A stretch of DNA of 6,015 bases, taken from CAYMOV01 sp964392085. GTDB taxonomy: Bacteria; Oederibacteriota; Muellerivitia; Muellerivitales; Muellerivitaceae. The stretch lies in assembly GCA_964392085.1 (NCBI GenBank), contig CAYMOV010000146.1, positions 1-6,015 of the forward strand, in the 5' to 3' direction. Each line of letters opens with the position of its first letter. The first letter of the stretch is position 1. The translations under genes and the position numbers were made by a program. The notes beneath the pieces were generated by a model, which was not told the origin of the DNA, searched no databases, and saw only the letters and a program-made list of their open reading frames with translations. Of this stretch, positions 1-5,944 are shown one piece after another.

Positions 1-2
1 TC

Positions 3-128
3 GTTCTCGGCCTCTTTTGGCTCAAGGGCGGTAAAGAAAAAGCCAAGCCCGTCGCCATCTTTTTCGCGGGTTGGATCGTCGGGGCGATCGCCATGTACAT
101 CAAAGCGACGCTCGTCTATAAACCATAG
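3..128 (+). CDS. C-terminal end of a membrane protein (5' end outside window)
   Basis: An open frame enters from the left edge in frame 3 and stops at TAG 126-128, giving 41 residues. It has a short hydrophobic stretch (VLGLFWL), a basic loop (KGGKEKAK), and a transmembrane-like segment of about 20 residues (VAIFFAGWIVGAIAMYI) followed by a short polar tail ending in YKP. The other two forward frames either stop early or lack this hydrophobic pattern. The likely reading is the last one or two helices of an inner-membrane protein. Too little remains to name a family. The first copy of the 28-base repeat begins nine bases after its stop. Confidence 0.6.
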   Translation, partial: VLGLFWLKGGKEKAKPVAIFFAGWIVGAIAMYIKATLVYKP

Positions 129-137
129 GCCGTTCCC

Positions 138-165
138 TGTCCACGACGGGGACCCCGAGTGGACA
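138..165 (+). repeat. 28-base interspersed hairpin element, copy 1
   Basis: TGTCCAC (138-144) and GTGGACA (159-165) are perfect 7-base inverted repeats around a 14-base centre, GACGGGGACCCCGA. With copy 2 it is the most intact copy by arm pairing. It lies between the partial membrane protein gene and the first lipoprotein gene. Copy 4 matches it closely through the centre (CCACGACGGGGAC is shared), so the two may form a subfamily. Confidence 0.85.
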
Positions 166-263
166 ACGTATTTCGGGTAATCCCGGTTTATGGGCTGAAA
201 AAAACGGGAATAAAGAAGGGGCGCCGAATCTCTAGTAGGGGAGAATAACCGGGGGGTGCGTAA

Positions 264-1448
264 ATGGGGACTAAGCATTCCTGGATTACATTGTCGGTTT
301 TGGCTTTGGGTTTGGCCATGGCAACGTTTGCCTGTACGACCAAGAAACATATCCCCGTGAGCCCAGTCGGGCCCGCTAATACAGACACCGCAACCTTTAC
401 ACCCACTTTCAGCGCAAGTATCACTCAAACCCCCGTTTGGACCCTCACCTGGACCTCGACGTCCACGGACACCTTGACGCCCTCCAGCCCAACGGATACG
501 CCGACACCGACTCCCACGAAGACAGCCACAGATACCTCCACGTGCTCACCGACCCCCACGCAAACCAACAGCCCCACATCGACAGCCACCTTCACCGATA
601 GCCTGACCCCGAGCGACACCCCTACGGGGACCTGGGCCACTTCCACCCCGACCCTCACCCCGATCAATACCGGGACCCCCTGTTGGACCGCGACCGCAAC
701 GCTCACCGGTACGTTTCCACCTTCACCCAACTATTACATCCGGGGCTCCGTGACCTACACCGGGACCGGAACGTCTGGGGGGATTTGCGTGGCAGGGGGG
801 GAACCTGCTGGTTATCCCTTGAATGAACTCGGCGGATTCCAGGGGGTAGGGTCAGGGGGCACCTATACTTTGGGAAGCCGCTATATACCGGTTTTGTATG
901 TTTCGGCCTATTACGACCTAAACGGTCTAAACAATGTTTACCCCAATTACGGGTTCAGCTACCTTTACCTTCCCCATGTGCCTGGGATGCGGTACACCAC
1001 CCAGGGGTCCTGTAGCAATCCCGCTTCGCCGGCATCCTACGCGGTGACGATCAGCGGATCATTGGGTGCGACCGTGGTGGGTCCGAACCTGTCGTTTGAT
1101 GATACCTGCAGTTATTGGGGAATCTACGGCAACGCCACCTACAACGGGGCCCGGGGGACGGTGGGCCTGTGCCGGATGATCCACATCCTCACGTATTCGG
1201 ACGCGGCCTACAGCGTTCCCCTTTCGGCCGGCAGCACGGTCGACCAGAACGGTACCCTCTATTACTTCGTCACGAACGATGGGGCGAACCAGACCGGACT
1301 GACGCCCCTTTACATTCGGGTCTACTTCGACGCGGACGGGTCCCATACCTTTACCGCGGGGGATCCCTACGTGGACTTGGGCCTGGTGACCCCCACCACG
1401 GACGGTTTGGACTTCAACATAACCTTCGACGATACCTTCATAAAATAG
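264..1448 (+). CDS. Probable lipoprotein with Thr/Pro stalk and duplicated beta-rich domain
   Basis: A 394-residue exported protein of unrecognised family. Residues 1-23 form a signal sequence (K4, then a hydrophobic run from I8) ending at Cys24. The lipobox TFAC is imperfect because position -3 is Thr, but the context (Cys, then polar TTKK) suits a lipoprotein. Residues 40-156 are a low-complexity stalk of T-P-T/S motifs with scattered Trp and two Cys. Residues 157-283 and 284-394 look like two copies of one domain. Each starts I-x-G-x-(V/A)-T-Y-x-G, has a middle strand P-(V/L)-x-(V/I)-x-x-Y-(Y/F)-D-x-(N/D)-G (from P209 and P348), and ends F-D-D-T (278-281 and 388-391). The second carries an acidic DADG loop that might bind calcium. 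The ATG at 264 follows GGGGGG (251-256) at seven bases. The likely role is surface display or adhesion by inference only; no catalytic residues are evident. Confidence 0.85.
   Translation: MGTKHSWITLSVLALGLAMATFACTTKKHIPVSPVGPANTDTATFTPTFSASITQTPVWTLTWTSTSTDTLTPSSPTDTPTPTPTKTATDTSTCSPTPTQTNSPTSTATFTDSLTPSDTPTGTWATSTPTLTPINTGTPCWTATATLTGTFPPSPNYYIRGSVTYTGTGTSGGICVAGGEPAGYPLNELGGFQGVGSGGTYTLGSRYIPVLYVSAYYDLNGLNNVYPNYGFSYLYLPHVPGMRYTTQGSCSNPASPASYAVTISGSLGATVVGPNLSFDDTCSYWGIYGNATYNGARGTVGLCRMIHILTYSDAAYSVPLSAGSTVDQNGTLYYFVTNDGANQTGLTPLYIRVYFDADGSHTFTAGDPYVDLGLVTPTTDGLDFNITFDDTFIK
381..731 (+). repeat. Low-complexity Thr/Pro/Ser stalk-coding tract
   Basis: Irregular repetition of ACC, CCG/CCC and TCG/AGC codons encodes TPT, TST and TPS units over about 117 residues (40-156) of the first lipoprotein. 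It is degenerate rather than a clean tandem repeat. Such tracts usually form extended, often O-glycosylated, spacers; that function is inferred. The same kind of tract occurs at 3058-3336 in the NHL lipoprotein. Confidence 0.8.
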
Positions 1449-1461
1449 GCCGGAGGGCTTG

Positions 1462-1488
1462 ACCGGATGGGCCATTAAGCCATCCGGT
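1462..1488 (+). other. Stem-loop just after the first lipoprotein gene
   Basis: ACCGGATGG (1462-1470) and CCATCCGGT (1480-1488) are a perfect 9-base inverted repeat around GCCATTAAG, starting 14 bases after the stop codon. Position and strength suit a 3'-end hairpin that stabilises or terminates the transcript. No T-tract follows (the next bases are GCAAGTCC), so it is not a canonical intrinsic terminator. Confidence 0.5.
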
Positions 1489-1492
1489 GCAA

Positions 1493-1528
1493 GTCCACAA
1501 AGAACAAATCTGTGGAACCGAACGGTTC
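1493..1528 (+). other. Two adjacent small inverted repeats
   Basis: TCCACA (1494-1499) pairs with TGTGGA (1511-1516) across 11 bases. It is followed by, and slightly overlaps, the compact palindrome GAACCG-AA-CGGTTC (1515-1528). The first pair (GTCCAC ... GTGGA, 13 bases between) loosely resembles the 28-base element but lacks its centre. The second has the form of a dyad protein-binding site. Either may be chance; no promoter elements were found to anchor them. Confidence 0.25.
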
Positions 1529-1635
1529 TATCTATCGCCATGTTTGGTCCGCAAATATCGACAATTTTGAGATTAAAATGGAATATGTGGTTATACACAA
1601 GGACTATTAAGGGAAAGGCTGTTAGTCCAATGGAC

Positions 1636-1663
1636 TGTCCACGTTGGGGACCCGAAGTGGACA
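1636..1663 (+). repeat. 28-base interspersed hairpin element, copy 2
   Basis: TGTCCAC (1636-1642), centre GTTGGGGACCCGAA, GTGGACA (1657-1663). The arms pair perfectly over 7 bases. It ends 14 bases before the ribosome binding site of the Sel1 gene, so it would lie in that gene's leader if transcribed from upstream. Immediately upstream, 1625-1635 reads GTCCAATGGAC, which looks like the two arms joined without the centre. Confidence 0.85.
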
Positions 1664-1687
1664 AGCGCATTTGAAAAGGAGGGTGGG

Positions 1688-2578
1688 ATGAAAAAAATGT
1701 TTTTCCGTAGCATGTCGGCTATTCTCTTTTATCTTGGAATTTTAGCCTTCGGTTCATTTACCCTTTATGCACAAACCGCCTCTAGTCACGATGCGCTCAA
1801 CTTGGGTCTGAAGGCCTACAACGCAGGAGATTATTCTCAATCCATGAAGTGGTTTTTGAAAGCGGCAGACCAAGGGGACGCTATCGCCCAGAATAATATT
1901 GGATTCCTTTATGATAAAGGAATGGGTGTAACACAAAATAATCAAGAAGCCATGAAGTGGTATCAAAAAGCCTCGGTCAAAGGATATCCAAACGCTGAAT
2001 TTAATATTGGTCAACTTTATGAAAAAGGGAGTGGGGTTATTCAAGATTACAAAGAAGCCTTGAAATGGTACCTGAAAGCGGCGGCGCAAGGATATCCGCC
2101 TGCGGAAAACAATATAGGCGAACTTTATGGAAAGGGCCTTGGAGTAACACAAAATCATCGAGAAGAAATGAAGTGGCTTTTAAAAGCTTCGGCGCATGGA
2201 TGTGCTGACGCTGATAGCAACATTGGCGTCAATTACGTCATGGGGCAGGGAGTTACCCGAGATTATCAGGAAGCTAAAAAATGGTTTTTAAAAGCCTCGG
2301 ATCAGGGCAACCCCGAAGCTGAAAGAAATCTTGGCGTTATGTTTGAGTTGGGACAAGGTGTCGAAAAAGAATACAAAGAAGCCTTGAAATGGTTTTTGGA
2401 GGCCGCAAATCAAGGGGATGCACTTGCTGAAGACAATATTGGATTCCTTTACGCTAAGGGGCTAGGAGTGAAAAAGGATTATCAAGAGGCAATGAAGTGG
2501 TTTTTAAAAGCCGCCGCGCAAGGAGACCAAACCGGCCAAGAGAACGCCGCACATCTCAAAAAACTTATGGCCAAGTGA
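1688..2578 (+). CDS. Secreted Sel1-like repeat (TPR-type) protein
   Basis: A 296-residue protein. Residues 1-28 form a Sec signal peptide (KK and R7, a hydrophobic core, LYA before Q29), so it is probably periplasmic or exported. The rest is a Sel1-like helical repeat array with units of about 36 residues and the pattern EAMKWFLKAA..G...A..NIG.LY.KG.GV. The Trp of each KW motif falls at 55, 91, 127, 163, 199, 235 and 271, exactly 36 apart with no insertion or deletion. Sel1 arrays act as protein-protein interaction scaffolds; no catalytic domain is attached and the partner is unknown. The first unit is preceded by a TPR-like helix (LGLKAYNAGDYSQ). ATG 1688 follows GGAGGG (1678-1683) by four bases. 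The gene is visibly AT-richer than the lipoprotein genes on both sides and is flanked by repeat copies 2 and 3. Confidence 0.95.
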   Translation: MKKMFFRSMSAILFYLGILAFGSFTLYAQTASSHDALNLGLKAYNAGDYSQSMKWFLKAADQGDAIAQNNIGFLYDKGMGVTQNNQEAMKWYQKASVKGYPNAEFNIGQLYEKGSGVIQDYKEALKWYLKAAAQGYPPAENNIGELYGKGLGVTQNHREEMKWLLKASAHGCADADSNIGVNYVMGQGVTRDYQEAKKWFLKASDQGNPEAERNLGVMFELGQGVEKEYKEALKWFLEAANQGDALAEDNIGFLYAKGLGVKKDYQEAMKWFLKAAAQGDQTGQENAAHLKKLMAK

Positions 2579-2606
2579 AACTACTATGGATGTTGTGAAT
2601 TGGTGT

Positions 2607-2634
2607 TGTCCACTGCGGGGACCCTTCATGGACA
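2607..2634 (+). repeat. 28-base interspersed hairpin element, copy 3
   Basis: TGTCCAC (2607-2613), centre TGCGGGGACCCTTC, ATGGACA (2628-2634). The innermost pair is lost (C opposite A), but pairing extends outward: GTTGTCCA (2605-2612) matches TGGACAAC (2629-2636) over 8 bases. It begins 28 bases after the Sel1 stop codon. It shares GGGACCCTTCATGGA with copy 5, suggesting a second subfamily. Confidence 0.85.
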
Positions 2635-2789
2635 ACGAAGCAGGTTAGATCCTCGGTGAGTTTCATTCTTAAGTTTATTAATGTTGGCTGCGTAGGTGAA
2701 TCTACACATGATCCAGCCAAAAGCTAAACGTGATCGTTAAATCGCCAGGATTTTTAAATGCTTATTAGCCGAGAAATATGGAATAAGTT

Positions 2790-2809
2790 GAATAGTTCTT
2801 GGACTATTC
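2790..2809 (+). other. Stem-loop in the long intergenic stretch
   Basis: GAATAGT (2790-2796) and ACTATTC (2803-2809) form a perfect 7-base stem with a six-base loop, TCTTGG. It lies 22 bases upstream of repeat copy 4 and is AT-rich without a T-tract. The role is unknown; it could be a chance hairpin. Confidence 0.35.
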
Positions 2810-2831
2810 TATTGGGGGCAAGGTTAGGGTT

Positions 2832-2859
2832 TGCCCACGACGGGGACTCGGAGTGGATG
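2832..2859 (+). repeat. 28-base interspersed hairpin element, copy 4 (decayed arms)
   Basis: TGCCCAC (2832-2838), centre GACGGGGACTCGGA, GTGGATG (2853-2859). Only the inner CCAC/GTGG pairs cleanly; the outer positions are two G-T wobbles and a mismatch. Left arm and centre stay close to copy 1. The gene-free segment between copies 3 and 4 is about 200 bases. Confidence 0.8.
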
Positions 2860-2907
2860 TTTGCAGCCAAAATCGGGCTTGAGGCGCTATAAACACGGCT
2901 TTTGGCC

Positions 2908-2936
2908 ATTTCCCATTAGCTGGTTAAGCGGGAAAT
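2908..2936 (+). other. Inverted repeat upstream of the NHL lipoprotein gene
   Basis: ATTTCCC (2908-2914) and GGGAAAT (2930-2936) are perfect 7-base inverted repeats with a 15-base spacer, about 50 bases before the start codon. It could be a leader hairpin or an operator-like dyad. There is no further support. Confidence 0.3.
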
Positions 2937-2985
2937 ACTGTTCCGCCCGAACCTATCGGAAGTAAGACAAGCCCAGGGGAAGAAC

Positions 2986-4140
2986 ATGACAAAACCATAC
3001 CGTAGGTTCATCTCGCTGGTCCTACCATTTCTAATCCTTTCGGCTTGCAACAATAAAACCACAACCCCCTCGGCCCCGGGTCCAGCCCCCGCGGGCCCCA
3101 CCGCCACACCTACCCATTCGCCGACCCCAAATGTGATGGCCTCCCCGACTCCAACAGCCTCCTTCAGTCCGGTCGTGAGCCCCTGGACCGCCACCCCTTC
3201 CTTTACCTCAACCCACAGTCCCACCCCCTCCGTGACCCTCACTTCAATTACCACCACAACCTCCACTTCCACATCGACCTTGACGGCAAGCCCGAGCCCG
3301 ACCGGGTCCGTGACCCCCACACTGACGCCGGTTTCCGGGACCTGGACTGTCTTTGGGCCCTCGGTGACCTACCTCAATCCTTGGGGTGTCGCCACCGACT
3401 CGGCCCTGAACGTTTATGTTTCCGATTACCTGAGGGGTTGCGTGGTCAAGATGGATACCAACGGGAACGTCCTGACGACCCTCTTTAGCGCCAACGGGGT
3501 CAGCCTGATCGAGCCCGAAGGATTGGCGGTGGATTCATCGAACAACCTTTACGTAGGCGACAGCTATAACAACCGGGTGGTCGAGTTGGACTCGTCCGGT
3601 GCCTATGTCAACACCTTCACCGGCGCCGGGGGTGTCTCCTTCTCCCATCCGGCCGGCGTGGCGGTGGACACTTCCCAAAATATCTACGTAGCCGATTACC
3701 TGAACAACCGGATCGCGGAAATCACCAATACGGGAGCCTCGGTCAAGGTTTGGACCACCGCGGGTGGGGTATCCCTGCTTGCCCCATATGGCGTAGCCGC
3801 GGACGCGTCCGGCAACGTCTATGTGGCGGACACGGGAAACAACCGGATGGTTGGGTACAAGTCCGCTGGAACCACGTTTGTAATCACCTCGGGCGGCGTC
3901 TTCAATATAGGTTTCAATGGCCCCTATGGCACCGGCGTGGACGGTTCCTCGAATTTCTACGTCGTGGACACGGGAGAGAGCCGGGTTGATGAGTACAACC
4001 CATCCGGCGCCTGGTTAAACGAATACGGCGGCCTCACGGGCGTTGGGTTCGCGTTCCCCTATTCGGTGGCGGTCGACTCGCATAACGACATCTACGTGAC
4101 CGACTCTTCCAATTTCCGGGTCATGAAATACACGCCCTAG
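2986..4140 (+). CDS. Lipoprotein with Thr/Pro stalk and six-bladed NHL propeller
   Basis: A 384-residue outer-envelope lipoprotein. Residues 1-20 form a signal peptide (KPYRR, then a hydrophobic core) ending in a textbook lipobox, L18-S19-A20-C21. Residues 25-117 are a Thr/Pro/Ser stalk. From about residue 128 to the end there are six NHL repeats of about 45 residues. Each has a G-(V/L)-A-x-D strand, then (I/V/L/F)-Y-V-x-D and a turn ending in Arg; the acidic positions are D147, D192, D237, D282, D328 and D373, and the turn is NNR in blades 2-4. Six repeats could close one propeller. NHL propellers bind proteins, carbohydrate or nucleic acid and form some lyases; no lyase active site is visible, so binding is the safer call. 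ATG 2986 follows AGGGGA (2975-2980) by five bases. The stalk type matches the first lipoprotein gene. Confidence 0.95.
   Translation: MTKPYRRFISLVLPFLILSACNNKTTTPSAPGPAPAGPTATPTHSPTPNVMASPTPTASFSPVVSPWTATPSFTSTHSPTPSVTLTSITTTTSTSTSTLTASPSPTGSVTPTLTPVSGTWTVFGPSVTYLNPWGVATDSALNVYVSDYLRGCVVKMDTNGNVLTTLFSANGVSLIEPEGLAVDSSNNLYVGDSYNNRVVELDSSGAYVNTFTGAGGVSFSHPAGVAVDTSQNIYVADYLNNRIAEITNTGASVKVWTTAGGVSLLAPYGVAADASGNVYVADTGNNRMVGYKSAGTTFVITSGGVFNIGFNGPYGTGVDGSSNFYVVDTGESRVDEYNPSGAWLNEYGGLTGVGFAFPYSVAVDSHNDIYVTDSSNFRVMKYTP
3058..3336 (+). repeat. Low-complexity Thr/Pro/Ser stalk-coding tract
   Basis: Degenerate repetition encoding TPT, SPTP and TSTST units, residues 25-117, between the lipid-anchored Cys21 and the NHL propeller. 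It is Cys-free, unlike the stalk at 381-731, and shows no exact tandem period. It probably holds the propeller away from the membrane. Confidence 0.8.
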
Positions 4141-4190
4141 GACCCTGATCCCACATCGCCTTTAACGGCCCGTCGTGGAAAAAAATACTT

Positions 4191-4195
4191 GGAGG
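4191..4195 (+). promoter_or_regulatory. Ribosome binding site that selects a TTG start
   Basis: GGAGG lies six bases before TTG at 4202-4204. The longer frame could begin at GTG 4175, but no purine-rich site precedes that codon, and the extra nine residues would put a polar, basic stretch in front of the signal peptide. Starting at 4202 gives a compact signal peptide. Confidence 0.75.
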
Positions 4196-4201
4196 TATAA
4201 A

Positions 4202-5398
4202 TTGACGGTTCGAAGTAACGTATTAATGGTTTGCTTCTGTTTTATCGTGATTGGATATTGTTCGCCCTTACATGCCGGGGATAACCAATGGATTGTCGAA
4301 ACCACCTATAACGAACCGGGCATGGACCTATTCAATCCAGCCTTTTCGCCGGATGGCCACAGGATGGCCTATGTTCGGCAGGGTCACGGGCCCGATGGCG
4401 CGGAAGCGGAGGGGATGGACGAAAAAACGCTGGACCGACATATCGCGGAGAACGCCAAGAGGGAAAAAGAGACGCGTTTCGAAGAACCGAAAGTGATTAT
4501 TTGCTCGGATGGTTTTAAGAATGGCATTGAAGTCGGTATCGGCTGGAACCCCTGTTTCTCTCCCGATGGTTCCCGTTTGGCCTTCGTCAAACAGGTTCAA
4601 CCACTCGCGGGGATGCGGACGACAACTGAAACCATGGCCGGAAACTCGATCGAATTATATGACTTAAAAACGAAAAGATCGAAAATCATTGCGGCCCCGA
4701 AGAAAGGTGCTTTGACGGATCCGTTTTTCTCCGGGAATGGGAACGAACTTTTCTACTTAATCTCAAATGTCTTGGCAAGCGATGAAATGGATAGCGAGGG
4801 AATCGTGAGGGTTGACCTGGGCAACGGCTCGGGAACGACTTTGTTCGCGCCACAATTAAAATTGAAATTCCCGATAACTTTGGACAACTGTACCGAGGAT
4901 AAAGGAGATGTTTATGCCGTCTTGGATATCCCACTGGCCGCTAATCAGGATACCGTTTATCAACATCGGTATGACCTGGTGAGTCTTACGAAGGATTCGA
5001 AAACAAAGTATACCTGGGGAGAGATCGATGGGCTCGGCATGGATTTCGCGTCGCTATACCACATGTTCCCGAACGGACAATTGCTTGTTTACAATAAAGG
5101 TTGGAAAAAGATCGACCTGACGGATGGAAAGGTGTTGGATAAACCGAAGGGCGCCCTTGAATTCAAGGATTGTTCGCTTAGCCCGGATGGGAAGTATTTG
5201 ATCGGGTACGATGAGGATGGAGACCGTGAAACCGTTTATGTGATGGAAGTGGGCAAAATAGGTAAGACCAAAGTGCTGAAACTAAGCGTCGGTGACCGGG
5301 TCCATGAAATCGAGTGGTCGCCAAATTCCAATAGAGTTGCAATCGTAATTACTTTGAGCGATTATCGCGATGAGATTGTCATATCGAAGCGGAAATAA
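4202..5398 (+). CDS. Secreted PD40 / TolB-like beta-propeller protein, TTG start
   Basis: A 398-residue protein. Residues 1-25 form a Sec signal peptide (R4, hydrophobic VLMVCFCFIVIGYC, cleavage after LHA25), so it should be periplasmic or secreted. WD40-like PD40 motifs are visible: FSPDG at 48-52 and 119-123, the variant SGNG at 177-180, SPDG at 327-330 and SPNS at 373-376, each followed by a strand such as RMAYV or RLAFV. This is the pattern of the TolB C-terminal domain and of propellers fused to S9 peptidases, but neither the TolB N-terminal domain nor a peptidase domain is present. Residues 65-97, between the first two motifs, are a very charged, probably helical insert (EKTLDRHIAENAKREKE). 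The function is likely protein binding; the partner is unknown. It starts 61 bases after the NHL gene and may be co-transcribed with it. Its stop overlaps an ATG (TAATG, 5396-5400) that probably is not the next start. Confidence 0.85.
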   Translation: MTVRSNVLMVCFCFIVIGYCSPLHAGDNQWIVETTYNEPGMDLFNPAFSPDGHRMAYVRQGHGPDGAEAEGMDEKTLDRHIAENAKREKETRFEEPKVIICSDGFKNGIEVGIGWNPCFSPDGSRLAFVKQVQPLAGMRTTTETMAGNSIELYDLKTKRSKIIAAPKKGALTDPFFSGNGNELFYLISNVLASDEMDSEGIVRVDLGNGSGTTLFAPQLKLKFPITLDNCTEDKGDVYAVLDIPLAANQDTVYQHRYDLVSLTKDSKTKYTWGEIDGLGMDFASLYHMFPNGQLLVYNKGWKKIDLTDGKVLDKPKGALEFKDCSLSPDGKYLIGYDEDGDRETVYVMEVGKIGKTKVLKLSVGDRVHEIEWSPNSNRVAIVITLSDYRDEIVISKRK

Positions 5399-5462
5399 TG
5401 TGCGGTAACCCCTTATTTAAATATGAGCGGATTAATACAAAGGGACAAAATATGCTATTGGG

Positions 5463-5490
5463 TGACCACGACAGGGACCCTTCATGGAAA
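5463..5490 (+). repeat. 28-base interspersed hairpin element, copy 5 (decayed)
   Basis: TGACCAC (5463-5469), centre GACAGGGACCCTTC, ATGGAAA (5484-5490). Only CCA/TGG and the outermost T-A still pair, so no stable stem is expected, yet the centre is well kept and the length is unchanged. It shares GGGACCCTTCATGGA with copy 3. It lies within the upstream extension of the PH-like reading frame, which argues that the extension is not coding. Confidence 0.75.
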
Positions 5491-5508
5491 GAAAAGAGCG
5501 GTGACGCG

Positions 5509-5931
5509 ATGAAAAAAGTCTATGGAAGCATAAAGGCGTTGATCTTTTGCGCAGTTGCTATTTATCTCGGCGTTATAACCCATGAGCTGTGGGTTATAGG
5601 CTGTTTTGCGTTTGCAGGCTGTTTCTTTATGTTTTGGATGTTTCGGCCTGTTTGTGAATACAACGATGAAAAGATTGCGGTCCACCATGTTTTTAAAACT
5701 TATGAACATCGCTGGCAGGAAGTGGTTTCAATGGAAACTTTAAGATATTGGCCTATGACTTGGGTCGAATTTGATAACGGGGGACAGCTCATTTTAGGGA
5801 GTTTGATGACAAGACATTATTCTTTGGTCTTGAAGGACCTGATGGAAACCGCACAAAATCACAATTCGAATGTTGTGGTCGACGAGAACACAAAGAAATA
5901 CGCGGATTTCAAATATAAATACCATTTATAA
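5509..5931 (+). CDS. Small membrane protein, two helices plus likely bacterial PH-like domain
   Basis: A 140-residue protein from ATG 5509. Residues 8-24 and 27-45 are hydrophobic helices separated by a tight turn at T24-H25-E26. R46-P47 then leads into a soluble region, 50-117, with alternating strands (EYNDEKIAVHHVF, RWQEVVSMETL, TWVEFDNGGQLILGS) and a closing amphipathic helix (SLVLKDLMETAQNH). This arrangement resembles bacterial PH (bPH/DUF304-type) membrane proteins; the family call is by pattern only. The frame also extends to ATG 5452, which has AGGGA (5441-5445) six bases upstream, and to ATG 5398, which overlaps the previous stop. 5509 is preferred because MKKVYGSIK is a normal start before a first helix and because the extension contains a decayed repeat copy. 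Its own ribosome site is weak (AAAGAG, 5492-5497). It is AT-richer than the lipoprotein genes. Confidence 0.75.
   Translation: MKKVYGSIKALIFCAVAIYLGVITHELWVIGCFAFAGCFFMFWMFRPVCEYNDEKIAVHHVFKTYEHRWQEVVSMETLRYWPMTWVEFDNGGQLILGSLMTRHYSLVLKDLMETAQNHNSNVVVDENTKKYADFKYKYHL
5574..5598 (+). other. Perfect 9-base inverted repeat inside the PH-like gene
   Basis: TATAACCCA (5574-5582) and TGGGTTATA (5590-5598) flank TGAGCTG. The hairpin falls where the mRNA encodes the turn between the two transmembrane helices (about residues 22-30). It is longer than most chance hairpins of this window. A role in translation pausing or mRNA stability is speculation. Confidence 0.5.
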
Positions 5932-5944
5932 TTATTGGTTGTTT

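Larger units (their letters stand above)
2579..2985. other. 407-base non-coding stretch
   Basis: No credible gene was seen on either strand. It contains two copies of the 28-base element (2607-2634 and 2832-2859), a stem-loop at 2790-2809 and an inverted repeat at 2908-2936. There is also a loose dyad: GGCTG (2686-2690) and CAGCC (2714-2718) enclosing GTAG...CTAC. The ribosome binding site of the NHL gene is at its right end. No convincing promoter could be placed. It is AT-rich up to about 2810 and more GC-rich after that. Confidence 0.6.

Noticed and set aside
425..730. Reverse-strand reading frame rich in Val and Gly
   Set aside because: It is the complement of the Thr/Pro stalk codons. 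The same artefact appears opposite the second stalk (2916-3320).
1462..1488. Canonical intrinsic terminator
   Set aside because: The stem is good, but no run of T follows it.
1567..1597. Sigma-70 promoter before the Sel1 gene (TTGAGA with TATACA)
   Set aside because: The spacer is 19 bases and the -10 match is poor; TAAAAT at 1574-1579 has no matching -35. Too weak to list.
1059..1670. Reverse-strand frame of 203 codons
   Set aside because: It lies mostly opposite the well-supported lipoprotein gene, and its translation shows no domain or signal pattern.
1459..1674. Small forward frame of 71 codons
   Set aside because: It needs a TTG start with the purine-rich site too close, runs through the hairpins and repeat copy 2, and its translation looks random.
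4175..4201. GTG start for the PD40 gene
   Set aside because: There is no ribosome binding site upstream, whereas GGAGG at 4191-4195 is correctly placed for TTG 4202, giving a clean signal peptide.
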